In this document: piece by piece, positions 33,193 to 43,736 of the stretch | Position numbering within the stretch: the first letter of the stretch is position 1 | Layout: the number at the start of each line of letters is the position of its first letter | Assembly (NCBI GenBank): GCA_022702705.1 | Contig: CM040434.1 | Coordinates: forward strand, 57,585,974 to 57,649,973 | Source: Papilionanthe hookeriana x Papilionanthe teres | Taxonomy: Eukaryota; Streptophyta; Magnoliopsida; Asparagales; Orchidaceae | Direction of reading: 5' to 3' | Length of the DNA stretch: 64,000 nt | Notes under the pieces: model-generated | Told to the model about the DNA's origin: nothing | What the model saw: only the letters and a program-made list of their open reading frames with translations | The model's database searches: none | Translations under genes and position numbers: made by a program

Positions 33193-33696
33193 TTGAATGT
33201 GCTTCTTTCCTTTAAAACCACTATAAACTCTCTTAAGGGACCTGAAACTTTATATTCTATGCATGAGAGAACATATTTGGAGAAGGAAGTGAGTGCTTGG
33301 TCCATTTTTATTATGCCAATGGAGAGTAAAAGAAATGGTGGTGTTGATGGAAGGAAGTTAATGCACAAGGACGCCCATACATACTTCAACTGGTTCCTTG
33401 CGCTTAGCCTCGAAGGAATTACCGAGAAAATCATGAAGTTTGAAGAGGAGATTGCAATTCTGCATACCAAATTGAGCGAGATCTATTATCAATTTAAACA
33501 TTTAGATTGGCGGTTAAAGATTCAGTTCAATCATTTGGCATGCTTTTAGGAGGCTCAGGTAAGGATGTATCAGAATAACAATTGGATTGGAGAGAAATCT
33601 GTTGAAGAATTTCCTCACGCTCCATGTTATAGCTTGTTCGTGCACCATAATCCAATGAATGAGAAGGTGGATGACAATAGCGCTAACAATTATTAG
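33193..33696 (+). pseudogene. Env-position ORF 1, C-terminal part (family A)
   Basis: A 118-codon open stretch ending at 33,547 contains a predicted coiled coil (ITEKIMKFEEEIAILHTKLS) and, past the stop, EAQVRMYQNNNWIGEKSVEE and FPHAPCYSLFVHHNP to 33,696. Its end corresponds to 14,121-13,745 on the minus strand (there DWRMKEHF, GWIEEDSTEEFPYHP, FFVH). Function unknown; related to the putative plant transposon protein. It sits directly after the GC palindromes and before a second ORF of the same type. Confidence 0.6.
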
Positions 33697-34299
33697 TAGT
33701 TGGAGAGTTTTGTGGAAATTTGATATTTAGTTGTGTTTATATGTTGTGTGTTGACTCTGATTTATAGGTGTGTGTAGTTCTACTTATTTGGTATTTATGT
33801 TTGAATATTCTTAATTTCTTATGTTGGATTGATATTATATCATTTTGTATCAAACTTTTGATTGTGTTAATGAATATGTATTAAGTTTGTGAAGTTAATT
33901 TGTGGTGTTAGTGTTATTAGATATATTGAATTGTTGGTATTTTGGGAGTTCGATATTGTGCAAATAGATGTTAAAAGATGATTGGAAGACGATGAATTGT
34001 TAAAATGAAGTTAAATCAAGTAAATTAAGGTTGGGATGCCTTAGTGGGCATTGGCGCCTAGGCACCAAATCCGCGCCTAAGCGTCAGCTACCCGAGTAAC
34101 AGCACGCCTAAGTGTCAATCCCAAGCCTAGGCGCCGAACCAGCTGAACCGGGAAACAACCCTCTAAATCACAATTTGGATCAACAAATGACATTTTTACG
34201 CATGAACCTTCATCTTCTTCCTCTAGTCGCGCATTTGGATCACCTAGGGCTTCTCCTTACTCGTGAAATTTGGTGATTTAGAGCCTAAACACTTTGAAT
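33697..34299 (+). other. Spacer with second GC-palindrome module
   Basis: AT-rich noncoding sequence to 34,030, then GGCGCCTAGGCACC, GCGCCTAAGCGTC, CGCCTAAGTGTC and GCCTAGGCGCC between 34,040 and 34,140. The equivalent minus-strand region is 13,740-13,290. No ORF. Confidence 0.7.
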
Positions 34300-35265
34300 T
34301 TCTTCTTCTTTAGGTATGATATATATTTTTGTTTAAAAATTTTGTTCTTTCACCATTTATTTCTTCTACATTTTGGAAATACCAAGATTTTTGAAAAATA
34401 TGGAGAAAATAGTGAAAATCCATGGTAGAGTAATTTATTTGCTTGGAATTGCTTGTAAGAGCCTTTAGGACTTACATTTGAAATTTATTTTGATTTTTAC
34501 TAGATTTGTGATGAAAGGGGAAAGAGATCTTCAATAATAAGAAATTCCTTAACCTTAAAGCACAAGATCGTTACAACAAATTTATTTTATCAAAGAATTT
34601 AATTACTGTGCAGAGTTTTGCTAGTCCTGGTGGTGTTGTCGAAAATTTGATTCTTTGCGTGTCACTGGAAGAGGTTCTGCTACTTCACTGTTGTAGTAGT
34701 TATTTCTGTGGTGAGAGAGTTATATGTGAATCTACTTAAAGCACCTGAGGAGTAAGTTTTTGTTCGATAGAGGGGAGTTGAGTTCACCCCCGAGAGGATT
34801 AATGTCTTATATCAGTTACCTCCTGCTTAGGATTGTTTCTATTCTGAATTTGAGCCTACTGAGTCAGAGATTGACCAGATTATTAAATTCCAAATGGACG
34901 AGCGTGGAACATGGAAAATAAAGAATGGGCATAAGGTAAATTTCTCCTCTTCCATGCTTAATGCCCCATCTAAGGCATGACATTATTTTATTTAGGCTCA
35001 ACTGTTCCCTACAAATCATTTGAGCAAAGTGACACGAGAGAGAGCAATCATGAACTTTTGTATCCAGAAGATGAAATCTATCGATGTTGGCTCTCTCATC
35101 TACAAAGCTATTTTCATGTATGTCAAAGCTTTCACTTCTGCAGGTTTGGGTTACCCTTCCCTTATCTTTACAATTTGCAAGAAGTTTGGAGTTAATTATG
35201 AGACTTGGGAGGACCACTAAAGCCCATTGGTAAGGCTAGTATAGACCTATATGGAAGACCCTAAG
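34300..35265 (+). pseudogene. Env-position ORF 2: putative plant transposon protein (family A)
   Basis: Readable from NNKKFLNLKAQDRYNKFILS (about 34,528), matching the N-terminal part of the minus-strand ORF at 12,919, through HLSKVTRERAIMNFCIQKMK and SIDVGSLIYKAIF (35,017-35,112) to GLGYPSLIFTICKKFGVNYE (35,142) and KPIGKAS (35,222). A possible leader intron donor TTTAGGTATGA lies near 34,312. A frameshift near 34,980 and a stop at 35,218 break it. It is cut at about 35,270 by a minus-strand giant-LTR fragment; the C-terminal coiled coil and acidic tail seen at 23,950-24,217 are missing. Confidence 0.7.
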
Positions 35266-35269
35266 GATG

Positions 35270-35931
35270 ATCAATTTGAATGGTGGGAAATGTTTAGGAT
35301 TGGTTTTTGAGGAATTTTGGGTAATTTAGGCAATTTTAACGAATTTTGGGTAACTTCGAGGACATTTGGTACGTTTAATGGGTGTAGGCCACGAAGTCAA
35401 AAATTAAAATTTTGAAAAAATGAAGATTGATCAAATTTGAGTAGAATGGAATCACTTTGGTTGAGCCGTAGAAGCCGTATCAAGCCCATAAGAGCCGTGA
35501 GAGGACTCGTTTGAGGCATTCACTATGTTGTTCCTAACCCTCTTAGCCGAGGCCTAGGGGTTAAGGCACATCCATATGAATTACCTACATGAGTCAGGAA
35601 GCCATGTTGGGTATGAATGGTTTTAGGATTTGGAATGTGTGAAAGTGTAATGTGTGCAGGTCAGCCCTCACCGGACCGGGCTACACGGTGGTCCTGTGGT
35701 CGAAAGAGTCACATAGGGAACTCATCCTTTAAACCTCTACTTTTTATCTTAACCCTCCAAGTGACTTAGGAGTTTACAATCAAACTTACGGCGTTTGCGG
35801 GGAGTTAGAGGTGTTTGAATTTCTAAATGGTGTGTTCATTTCTAGTCCTCTAGATAGTCGAAGGAAGCCCCAAGGCTGCGTTCCCTGAAATCTTAAGGAG
35901 AAGAAAAGACCTCATCAAAATGAGGTGAGCA
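35270..35931 (-). mobile_element. Family B giant LTR, first 660 bp, minus strand (3' LTR of copy 3)
   Basis: On the minus strand it starts TGCTCACCTCATTTTGATGA at 35,931 and follows the first 660 bp of the LTR at 54,695, including the Cys/Gly-rich GGTCCGGTGAGGG word (35,672 region) and CCTCTTAGCC (35,540). It ends near 35,270 within the block equivalent to about 55,350. The remaining 6.7 kb or so are deleted. Confidence 0.8.
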
Positions 35932-36229
35932 AATGGACCTCCAACGGAGTGTGGTGTGTTATAGGAGCACACCGCGCGTATTGACGTTGATCGAAGAAAT
36001 CAACAAAAGCGACACGGACGTCTAAGTTACACACTTAGGACGAGTAGAGAAACAAATTTCGGTAAGGGAGTATCGAGTATATCTCCAAAATTTGGAGATC
36101 ACGAACTCTCAACGGGAAAAGTCGGTGTATTCCGGATAGCAGATGGAAATTTGTTAGATTTCATTTCATTTTCTATTAGGTTTTTAATGTGTGAGTTTAG
36201 ATTACGATTTGTTACGAGTTTAATTTCGG

Positions 36230-36920
36230 TTGAGTTTAATTTAAAATCAATTCCCCAGGGAAATCTAGATTTGAAATCGGGGTGGAACTAGGGACACGAC
36301 CTCGGGATGAAGGCGAATTTAGGTACCAACCTCGGAGTGAGAATCGAGTTTAGTATCGATTGAAAAGGATGAGAATAAAAATTTGGAGTGCGATCTCGGA
36401 AATACAGATATGGAATTTGTTACCGGCCTCGGAAGGAGAGAGTTGAAATTTGGTATCAATCTCGGGAAGAGAGTCGGGGTGGTGACCTCGAGAAGGCGAT
36501 TTTTTTAATTTTTGGTCTCGAGGTTCAAAGCCCAGATACGGTTCCGGTCTCGAAAGTTTAAGAGAACTAGAATGCGGGTTCCGGTCTCAAGGTCTAAGAG
36601 AGCTGGAATCTGGTTCTAGTCTCAGTCTCGGAGGTTTAAAGAGGCGGAATCTGGTTCCGGTCTCGGAGGTCTAAGAAAATGGAATTTAGTTCCGATCTCG
36701 AAGGTCTAAAGAACTAAAATCTGGTTAAGTCTCGAAGGTTTAAAAGCCCGGAATGGATTCGATCTCGAGGTTAAAGGGCGGAATGGTTCACGATCTCGAA
36801 GGTTTAAAGTGAGGGCGTTCGGCTCAGTCTGAAGGTTGCAGAGAGCGGAATCTAGTTCTAGTCTCGAAGGTTAAAGGGCGGGAAATGCGGTTCCGATCTC
36901 GAAGGTTTAAAGTTGTTTAT
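36230..36920 (-). repeat. 35-41-bp degenerate tandem array of copy 3
   Basis: Repeated GGTCTCGAAGGTTTAAAG and GGAATCTGGTTCCGGTCTCG words, spaced about 32-41 bp from 36,514 onward; looser copies start near 36,230. It lies between the AlkB remnant and the LTR of this minus-strand element, the same position as the 88-bp and 83-bp arrays in the other copies, but its unit is different. Confidence 0.75.
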
Positions 36921-37307
36921 TTGTGGAGATAGCAGTTGGAAGATTTGGAATGAGACATGAAAGTATTTCACGTCCCACGAGGGGTCGATCAAAGAGTTTG
37001 ATTATTTGGCGAAGGATGTGAATCCATGCCATCGGAGCAAATGGCTTTGTGGTCATCTATTCGGTAGATTCGATCGACCTTCTCTCGAGAGAAATGTGGA
37101 GAGTCAAAGAGATTTGAGAATGGCAGAGGCACGAGTTTAATTCAAAGAATTTGTTTTAGTGAAAAACTAGCACGTAATTTGAATTCTTGATTTTCGATTT
37201 AGGGTTTGTTTATTTAGAGTTCGTGTTTATTTAGTTTGTTTTGACATTCAGATTTTAAAAATTCTCATTTCATTTTTATTTCCCTTCGTTCTTTATTCGA
37301 AGTTCAT

Positions 37308-38085
37308 TTAACTTAACGGCATTTTCCAGGTCAACTTGCACAAAAAGAGGTGAAGGCAAAACATGACATGGTCACTTTCATTCCAATCTTGTCGAAAATA
37401 CATCATACATCTTGGTCGGAATTCTTGATGATGTTTTCTTTGAGAATTTAATATCTCATACAATCCATATAAATCCAAAATGGATTGTGTAAGATTCTTC
37501 AAGTTTCCTCTGAAGTATCTAGAAAATCCGTATGCAATAGTGAGATACATGGACGATAACATCACCTTCCAGTCATCCTTGGCGAGTACGTCTTGATGTG
37601 CATTGGGTGTCTTATCTCCCATGTAACTCACGGCTCGTAAGACTAGAGGCTCTCCTAACTCTCGGGTCTGGCGAGGAAGTGAAAAGGAGTCCTTTCTATC
37701 ATCCATTCTCTCTTTGAAAGTAACAGAGATCAAGCTCAACGGGCACTCCTGGAATGCGTGCTGCGATGTCGCTCCATTCCTTTTAACACCATGACGGAAC
37801 TGCCGGTAGTGGTATCTCCACCGGCCTCGGAATTCTGCGGAGCACATGTCACGGAGGTCGGATCCGAACATGATGTACCTTTGGTTGACAAAAGACGATG
37901 TGGAAAGGTCTAGCAATCCCTTGATGGTCCTATGTGTGGAGGTATGCGGTTGCCTCTTAGCAGATGTTAATGAATAATTTGTTGGGTATGCGATCTACGG
38001 GCAATACCCTCCATGTTATCATCCTCTTTACCATTCTTTTAATAATATTCGACATCGGATCCACCTCAACTGCTGACTGCCCAAG
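37308..38085 (-). pseudogene. AlkB-like dioxygenase ORF, copy 3 (C-terminal part, metal site damaged)
   Basis: The minus strand reads, across frames, ADPMSNIIKRMVKRM and WRVLPADRIPN (38,065-38,000), the metal-site region PPHIGPS near 37,935 where the Fe-ligand Asp of H-x-D is replaced by Gly, an IMFGSDLRD segment (about 37,873), a VEIPLP-like block, a degenerate distal-His region IAARIPGVP (about 37,760), and a 202-codon open stretch down to 37,308. The C-terminal extension DDRKDSFSLP, VSYMGDKTPNAHQDVLAKDD and WKVMLSSMYLTIAYGF matches copy 2. N-terminal half absent; a giant-LTR fragment follows at 38,090. Likely non-enzymatic and a pseudogene. Confidence 0.75.
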
Positions 38086-38089
38086 GCCA

Positions 38090-38316
38090 AAGAGTCCTAT
38101 AGAACTCATCCTTTAAACTTCCACATTCGATTTCAACCCTCAGTGATTAGGGTCTATAGTCAAGCTTGTGGAGTTTGCAGGAGTTAAGAAGTGGTTTGAA
38201 TTTCTAAAAGGTGGGTCCCAATTCTAGTCCTCTAAGATAGTCAAAGGAAAAGCCTAAGGCTAGATCCTAAGTACTAAAGAGAAGAAGAGAAGACCTCATC
38301 AAAAATGAGGTCAACA
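38090..38316 (-). mobile_element. Family B giant LTR, first 227 bp, minus strand
   Basis: On the minus strand it starts TGTTGACCTCATTTTTGATG at 38,316 and matches the first 230 bp of the LTRs at 45,211 and 54,695, then jumps directly into the AlkB ORF at about 38,090. The remainder of this 5' LTR, gag and pol are deleted. It abuts the plus-strand RT at 38,322 head to head. Confidence 0.8.
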
Positions 38317-38321
38317 ACAAG

Positions 38322-39160
38322 GTCCCAGAAGAATGCGTCTAGAAATCGAACAACAAGTCATAGCTGAAGTTAAAAAGCTAATAGACGCCAAATTTGTCCG
38401 TGAAGAACAATACCCGACTTCGTTAGCCAACGTGGTACCAGTCAGGAAGAAGAATGGTCGATCGAATTTGTGTGGATTTCGCAGATTTAAACAAGGCATG
38501 TCCAAAAGATGAATTTCGTTTACCGATCCTGCACTAATGATCGACATTGCTTCAACACATGAAATATTCTCATTCATGGATGGATCTTCGTGATACAACC
38601 AGATAAAAATGGCTCCGCAGGATGAAAACTTACAAGCATTCGTAACGCCGATCGGAGTATATTGCTACACGTTGATGCCATTCGGACCGAAGAACGCAGG
38701 AGCAACCTACCGTAGAGCGATGACAAGAATTTTTGATGATCTCATCCACAATCAAGTCGAATGCTACGTGGATGATGTGGTCATCAAAAGCAAAGTAAAG
38801 GAAAACCACCGTATGATTCGAGAATTGTTTTCGAACGATTAAGGCAATTTAACCTTAAGATGAATCCCTTAAAATGCGCTTTCGGCGTCACCTCCGGAAA
38901 TTCTTAGATTCGTTGTCCGACATCGTGGAATTGAAATCGACCCGAAAAGATTAAAGCTATCTTAGAAATGCCACCTCCCGTAACCTTAAAGCAACTACGA
39001 TCTTTTCAGTGGAAGTCGGCATATCTTCGACGCTTTATCTCGAACTTGTCGGTAGGTGTCACCTTTCTCGGCACTAGTTAAAAAGGACGCCAAATTTATT
39101 CGGGAAGAGAAATGCCGAAGGCCTTCGAGGACATTAAGCGATATTTAATGACACCTCCTC
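38322..39160 (+). pseudogene. Reverse transcriptase of family B element, copy 2
   Basis: Starts inside RT with IEQQVIAEVKKLIDAKFVRE (about 38,340), then NVVPVRKKNGR, the FMDGSS block holding the first catalytic Asp (38,573), MAPQDENLQAFVTPIGVYCY and TLMPFGPKNAGATYRRAM (38,609-38,720), and the Y-V-D-D motif at 38,765-38,776 followed by VVIKSKVKENH. Downstream MNPLKCAFGVTSG and a thumb-like stretch run to 39,160. The catalytic triad is intact, but single-base deletions shift the frame many times. The 5' part of RT, gag and PR are missing at the junction with copy 3. Confidence 0.88.
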
Positions 39161-39600
39161 GTTTTAGCAGCCCCGGCCTCGTGTAGACCGCCGATACTTT
39201 ATACCGCGGCTTTAGACGACTCTCTCGGAGCCCCGTTAGCCTGTGTCAATGATGAGGGTAAAGAAAATGCTCTTTACTACCTAAGCCGTCGTTTACTTCC
39301 GACGGAAATAAGGTATCCCGCAATCGAAAAGCACCGTTTGGCCCCGATCTTCGCCGCTCAAAAGCTCGAGCATTACATGCTTTCTCATAAGGTCAACCCG
39401 ATTTCGAAATTTAATCCATTGCAATACTTCGATGACCCGCCCAACGCTTTCCGGCGTACTTGCCGCATGGTCGATGATATTATCGCAATTCGATATAACT
39501 TTCGTGCCTCTTCGTGCCGTAAAAGGACAAGTCCTAGCAGACTTCCTCGCAAAGACACCCTTTGCCTGCGAATCTCCTCTCAATGACGATTTGCCGATGA
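39160..39600 (+). pseudogene. gRH RNase H of family B element, copy 2
   Basis: Reads LGAPLACVNDEGKENALYYL, SRRLLPTEIRYPAIEKHRLA and PIFAAQKLEHYMLSHKV (39,225-39,400), the gypsy-type RNase H fused to RT. It is followed by VKGQVLADFLAKTPFACESP (39,520-39,575), the linker that also opens the copy 1 fragment at 14,610. Frameshifts occur at about 39,460 and 39,520. Confidence 0.82.
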
Positions 39601-40090
39601 ACAAATAATGAACCTAGAAGACCATGATGATCGACGTTGGGAATTATATTTCGACGGAGCATCTTCAAGACATAAAAACAAAGAATCGCAAGTGATAAGT
39701 GCCCGTAAGGCAGAATCGGACTAATCTTTATAACACCTGAGCGGGGATGTTAAAATACTCCTACCACTCGACGTAACCGTGTACAAACAACGAAGCGTAA
39801 TACAAAGCCCTCATAACAGACTAGAATTAACTATTCAAATGGGGATAACAGTACATCAACATCTACGGGGATTCGCAATTAATCATTCAACAGATCGCCA
39901 GACAAGACAGTAATTTTAAAACCAAGACTCGAGCAATACTTCCAAGATGCCATACAAACTGTTGGAACAGCATTCCAAATGTGACAATCTACAAAATTCC
40001 CGTAAAAGAAAACGCTTTAGCAGATGCGTTAGCCCGTCTCGCAAAAGAATTTTCCCGTTTGCAAGATGAATCAATGGAAGTGTCGGCTCA
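39600..40090 (+). pseudogene. Archaeal-type RNase H (aRH), copy 2
   Basis: RWELYFDGASS at about 39,635-39,665 starts the second RNase H. A GDSQLIIQQ-like block near 39,870 and TIYKIPVKENALADALARLA (39,984-40,040) end it. Two RNase H domains in series are the hallmark of Tat-lineage (Ogre/Retand-type) elements, so this supports the lineage call. Frame broken by several single-base deletions. Confidence 0.8.
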
Positions 40091-40299
40091 CCGGACGTCG
40101 AGTCCTATCACAACTCGACATAGACACAATACACAAATCAGGAAAAGAGAAGAATCAATCGCGAAGCAGTGACAGAGAACACGAAGATCGGCGACAACCA
40201 TTAATAGACTACCCGCAAACGGAAAACTACCAGACGATAGGTCGTTAGCCCATCGATCAAGAAAAGAACTCGTCCTACGCATTAATAAACAACACACTA

Positions 40300-41440
40300 T
40301 ACGTAAGGTTATTTGATCAAATGTGGCTAAGGTGCCTAAGCGGGTCCGAGGCCCGTGAAATTGTTAAAGAGGTGCATTCGAGACTCGTAGCGCTCACCGC
40401 CGGGCCCGAAGATGAAAATTAAAATTAAAAGACTAGGGTACTACCGGCCCTCGATGATGACCGACCGCATGAAAATCGCCAAGAGCCGTCACCGCTGCCA
40501 AGTGCACGGAGTGGTTCTACACCAACCTCCAAATGTGCTCCATCCGACAATTGCGTCGTGGCCATTCGAATGTTGGGGCACTGATATAGCGGGTCCAATA
40601 GAACCACCATCTTCAAAAGGACATCGCTTCATTCTTGCAGCCTACATATTACTTTTCCAAGTGGCAGAGGCGCTCCACTCGTAGAAGTGAAAGCACATCA
40701 CGTGCTACAATTTTTTAAGAACCAAGTTGTCTACCATTTCGGAGTGCCACGCAGATCATCTCGCATAATGGGTCAGCATTCGAAGCACACAAATCAACAA
40801 TTTTGTCGTGAGACACGAAATCGACCGGCGATATTCAACAATTTACTACCCAAGAGCAAACGGCCTCGTCGAGGCTTTTAACAAAACTCTCGTTCAAATT
40901 TTAAAGAAAACCTTGGACGATAATAAGAGAAATTGGCACGAGAAGTTGTTAGAAGCCTTATGGGCCTACCGGACAACCTTCGTAACTCCTACTCAAGCTA
41001 CACCTTACGCTCCGGTGTATGGGTCCGAGCGAGTGTTACCCTTAGAGGTCCAAGCTTTCCTTCACTCGAGATTGCAGCTTGCAAACAAAATCACGACGAA
41101 GAGAATGCCAAATTACGACTAGAAGAATTGGAAAGCCTGGAAGGGAAAAGACTTGCAGCATGCAGCGAACTTAGAACTATACCAAGCTAAGATGGTTCAA
41201 GCCCATGACAAACCGGTCCGCCCAAGAATCTTCAAAGTTGGTGACTTAGTTCTCGTTCTCAAAAGACCTATTCTCGCACACCGCAAGATAGGAGGAAAAT
41301 TTGAACCTACTCGGGAGGGACCATTCGTAGTCAAGCAGCCTACTCAGAGGCTCCTACCAGCCTAGTGAACTGCCAAGGAGAACGACATATGCTTCCGATC
41401 AATGGACGATACTTGAAAAGTATTACGCTACTCGATGTTT
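40300..41440 (+). pseudogene. Integrase of family B element, copy 2
   Basis: MWLRCLSGSEAREIVKEVHS (40,321) opens the zinc-binding region, degraded after it. The core shows the first Asp intact in GTDIAGPIEPPSSKGHRF (40,578). The second Asp codon reads His in the segment equivalent to ISDNGSAF (40,760). The Glu is intact in GLVEAFNKTLVQ (40,865). Then LDDNKRNWHEKLLEALWAYR (40,915) and the C-terminal FKVGDLVLVLKRPI and KIGGKFEPTREGPF (41,230-41,330). Frameshifts are numerous. A 280-bp AT-rich spacer separates it from the AlkB ORF. Confidence 0.88.
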
Positions 41441-41718
41441 CGAAGGAATGAATTTTTCATCCCTAGAAGCACGGGTGAAGTAATTACTTATGACCGGGTC
41501 CGAACCCAAAAATAATAAAAAATGTGCTAAAATAAATAAAATCATGATAATAAAGTTTTCCTTGTTTTCTCTTCCGTATCAAAATCTCTTTCCTGATCTT
41601 TTCCCACTTCATTCTTGTTGAATATAAAAATAAAAAATTTTTGTCTTTAATAAACATTTTCCTAATGTTCTTGTTCTTAGTACAGCCCCTGATCCTTTTC
41701 CTTGTCTTTTCGCAGGAA

Positions 41719-43490
41719 ATGTCGAGCGGCGGTTGGTCCCGAACTTTAGAAATGGCGTAAGCCTCGCACTCGATGAAAAGAGGGTGAAAGATGGAGCGAT
41801 AATGGAGATCGACTCGGACTTCGCACTAGCAGTGCCCGCAATACGAGGAAAGTGACCGGGTCCCGATCGACCGAGAGGAATTGCCCGCCGACAAGTAATG
41901 AAAGTGGGTGGCCCAAGCCACCAATCCAAGACAGCAGAAAAGAAAAACGTACAATCGAAGAATACAAGAGAATCAAATCCGTAGTCGCCACGGCAGAGGG
42001 CAGCTTGTCGCCGCCGCGCCTACGTAAACTCGGAAGTACGAAGAGCTACTCTCACAACAACTCAACGAAGAAACAAAAATCGCCGTATCCGCAAGATGCT
42101 AACTAAATTAGCAATGGACCAGCCGCGACGAGGAAGTTGCTATCGCCAAGTGCATATACTTCAAGGATACCGGTTCGCCAGAACCCGAAGGAAGGAGGCC
42201 AGCTCCCGGATGACGAAGAGACCGGAGAAATCTCAAGAAGAACGAAGAAAGAAGGCTACTACGCCACCAGCATGAAGCCACCGTAATGCATGACCTTGTC
42301 GTGAAGCAACCCCGGAGGATGTCCCGACGGACATCATCCCCGAGGAGCCGAGGTATGCAGGAGAACGTGAAGGGATTGAGCCATATATCCTACAGTACGT
42401 CACCAGGCCTCATCATTTGCAAATTATTCCAGAATACGAGTTAGAAAGAATACAGAATGTCCAGAAGAAAACTTTTGAATACTTCGAGAGAATCAGAGGC
42501 AGGAGGATCAATATACTTGAAGGCCTCGAGCTACATACGTACGTGTTCTCGTAATATGAACAACAACAAATCGTGGATCGCATCCGGATTTGAAAAAGAT
42601 GGGCCGAGCAGGTCGCTTAAGAGAAAACACTTACTCGAACCCCGGAGATGGATGCCGTGGAAGGGGAGAATTACAATACAATGTGGATGTCGTTATAACT
42701 TCGCAGAAGACAGAAGGGAAACCCACCGGGATACTCCGTCATGGCCGAGTGGATCCAATGCCATTAGTCATTAAAAGGATGGTAAAAAGAATGATAACAT
42801 GGGGGGTATTGCCAGCAGATTGCATACCCAACAGCTTGCATCATCAACATTTACAAGAAGGGTGATCGTATACCCCCGCACATAGATCACCACGACTTTG
42901 TCGACCTTTCGCACGCTTTCTTTTCGAATGAGTGTAATATCATGTTCGGATCCGACCTCCGGATAACAGGCCCGTGTGAGTTCCGAGGGCCGAGAAAGAT
43001 ACCATTACCGGTAGGTTCCGTCATGATACCGAAGGGCAACGGAGCGGCATGTCGCTAAACATTGCATACCAGGAGTACCAAGGAAGCGCATCTCGCTACT
43101 TTCGAAGGATGGACGACAGGAAGACACCTTACCACTTCCAGCCCGTACCCGGAGTTAGAGAGCCTCCGGCCTTACAAGCCGCGAGCTACATGGAAAATAT
43201 CACACCTCCAACGTACATCCATACGGCATCCTTGCCAAGGATGGCTTGGAAGGTGATGTTATCGATCATGTACCTCACTATTCGTACATGGATTTTCGAC
43301 GTGATACCCTTTTGGATGGATCGACAAAGATCATACATAGCCGTTTCGAGTCTATATGGATTGTATGAGATGTATTCTAGATCGAGTTGTACGATGTATC
43401 TTCAAGCATGATTGGAATGAAAGTGACCATGTCACAATTTTCGCCTTCACCTCTTTCGTGCAAATCGATCGGGAAACGCCATTAAAAGTT
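41719..43490 (+). pseudogene. AlkB-like Fe(II)/2-oxoglutarate dioxygenase ORF, copy 2 (retrotransposon-borne)
   Basis: Starts at the ATG equivalent to 16,825, downstream of integrase with the same spacing. Readable parts: an N-terminal region, the basic motif LTTTQRRNKNRRIRKML (about 42,053), EPYILQYVTRPHH (42,378), ELERIQNVQKKTFEYFERIR, LEGLELHT (42,517), then the AlkB domain with IKRMVKRMITWGVLPADCIP (42,770), Fe ligands H-I-D at 42,879-42,887 in PPHIDHHD, ECNIMFGSDLRITGP (42,930), the IPLPVGSVMIPKGNG block (42,995-43,045), the distal His at 43,060-43,062 in VAKHC, and the Arg-Ile-Ser...Phe-Arg pair at about 43,087-43,107. The C-terminal extension runs WKVMLSIMYLTIRTW to 43,411. All metal and 2OG residues are retained while many one-base indels break the frame. 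Confidence 0.87.
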
Positions 43491-43736
43491 AAATGAACTT
43501 CGAACAAAGAACGTAAAAGAAACAAAAAGAATAAAAGAAAACTTTTCTTGAAAATATAAAAAATAATAAACTCCAAATTCACGATAAAATAAAATTTGAA
43601 TCGTTAAAATACAAACAAAATGACCACAAATTCTCAATCAAATTTCAAATTCAATCTTTCCAAATTTCAAATCAAATCTCAATCAAATTTCAAATTCGAT
43701 CTTTCCAGATCTCACATCAAACCTCAATCAAATTTA

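Noticed and set aside
39293..39604. Minus-strand ORF of 103 codons
   Set aside because: Shadow of the gRH/aRH coding sequence on the plus strand.
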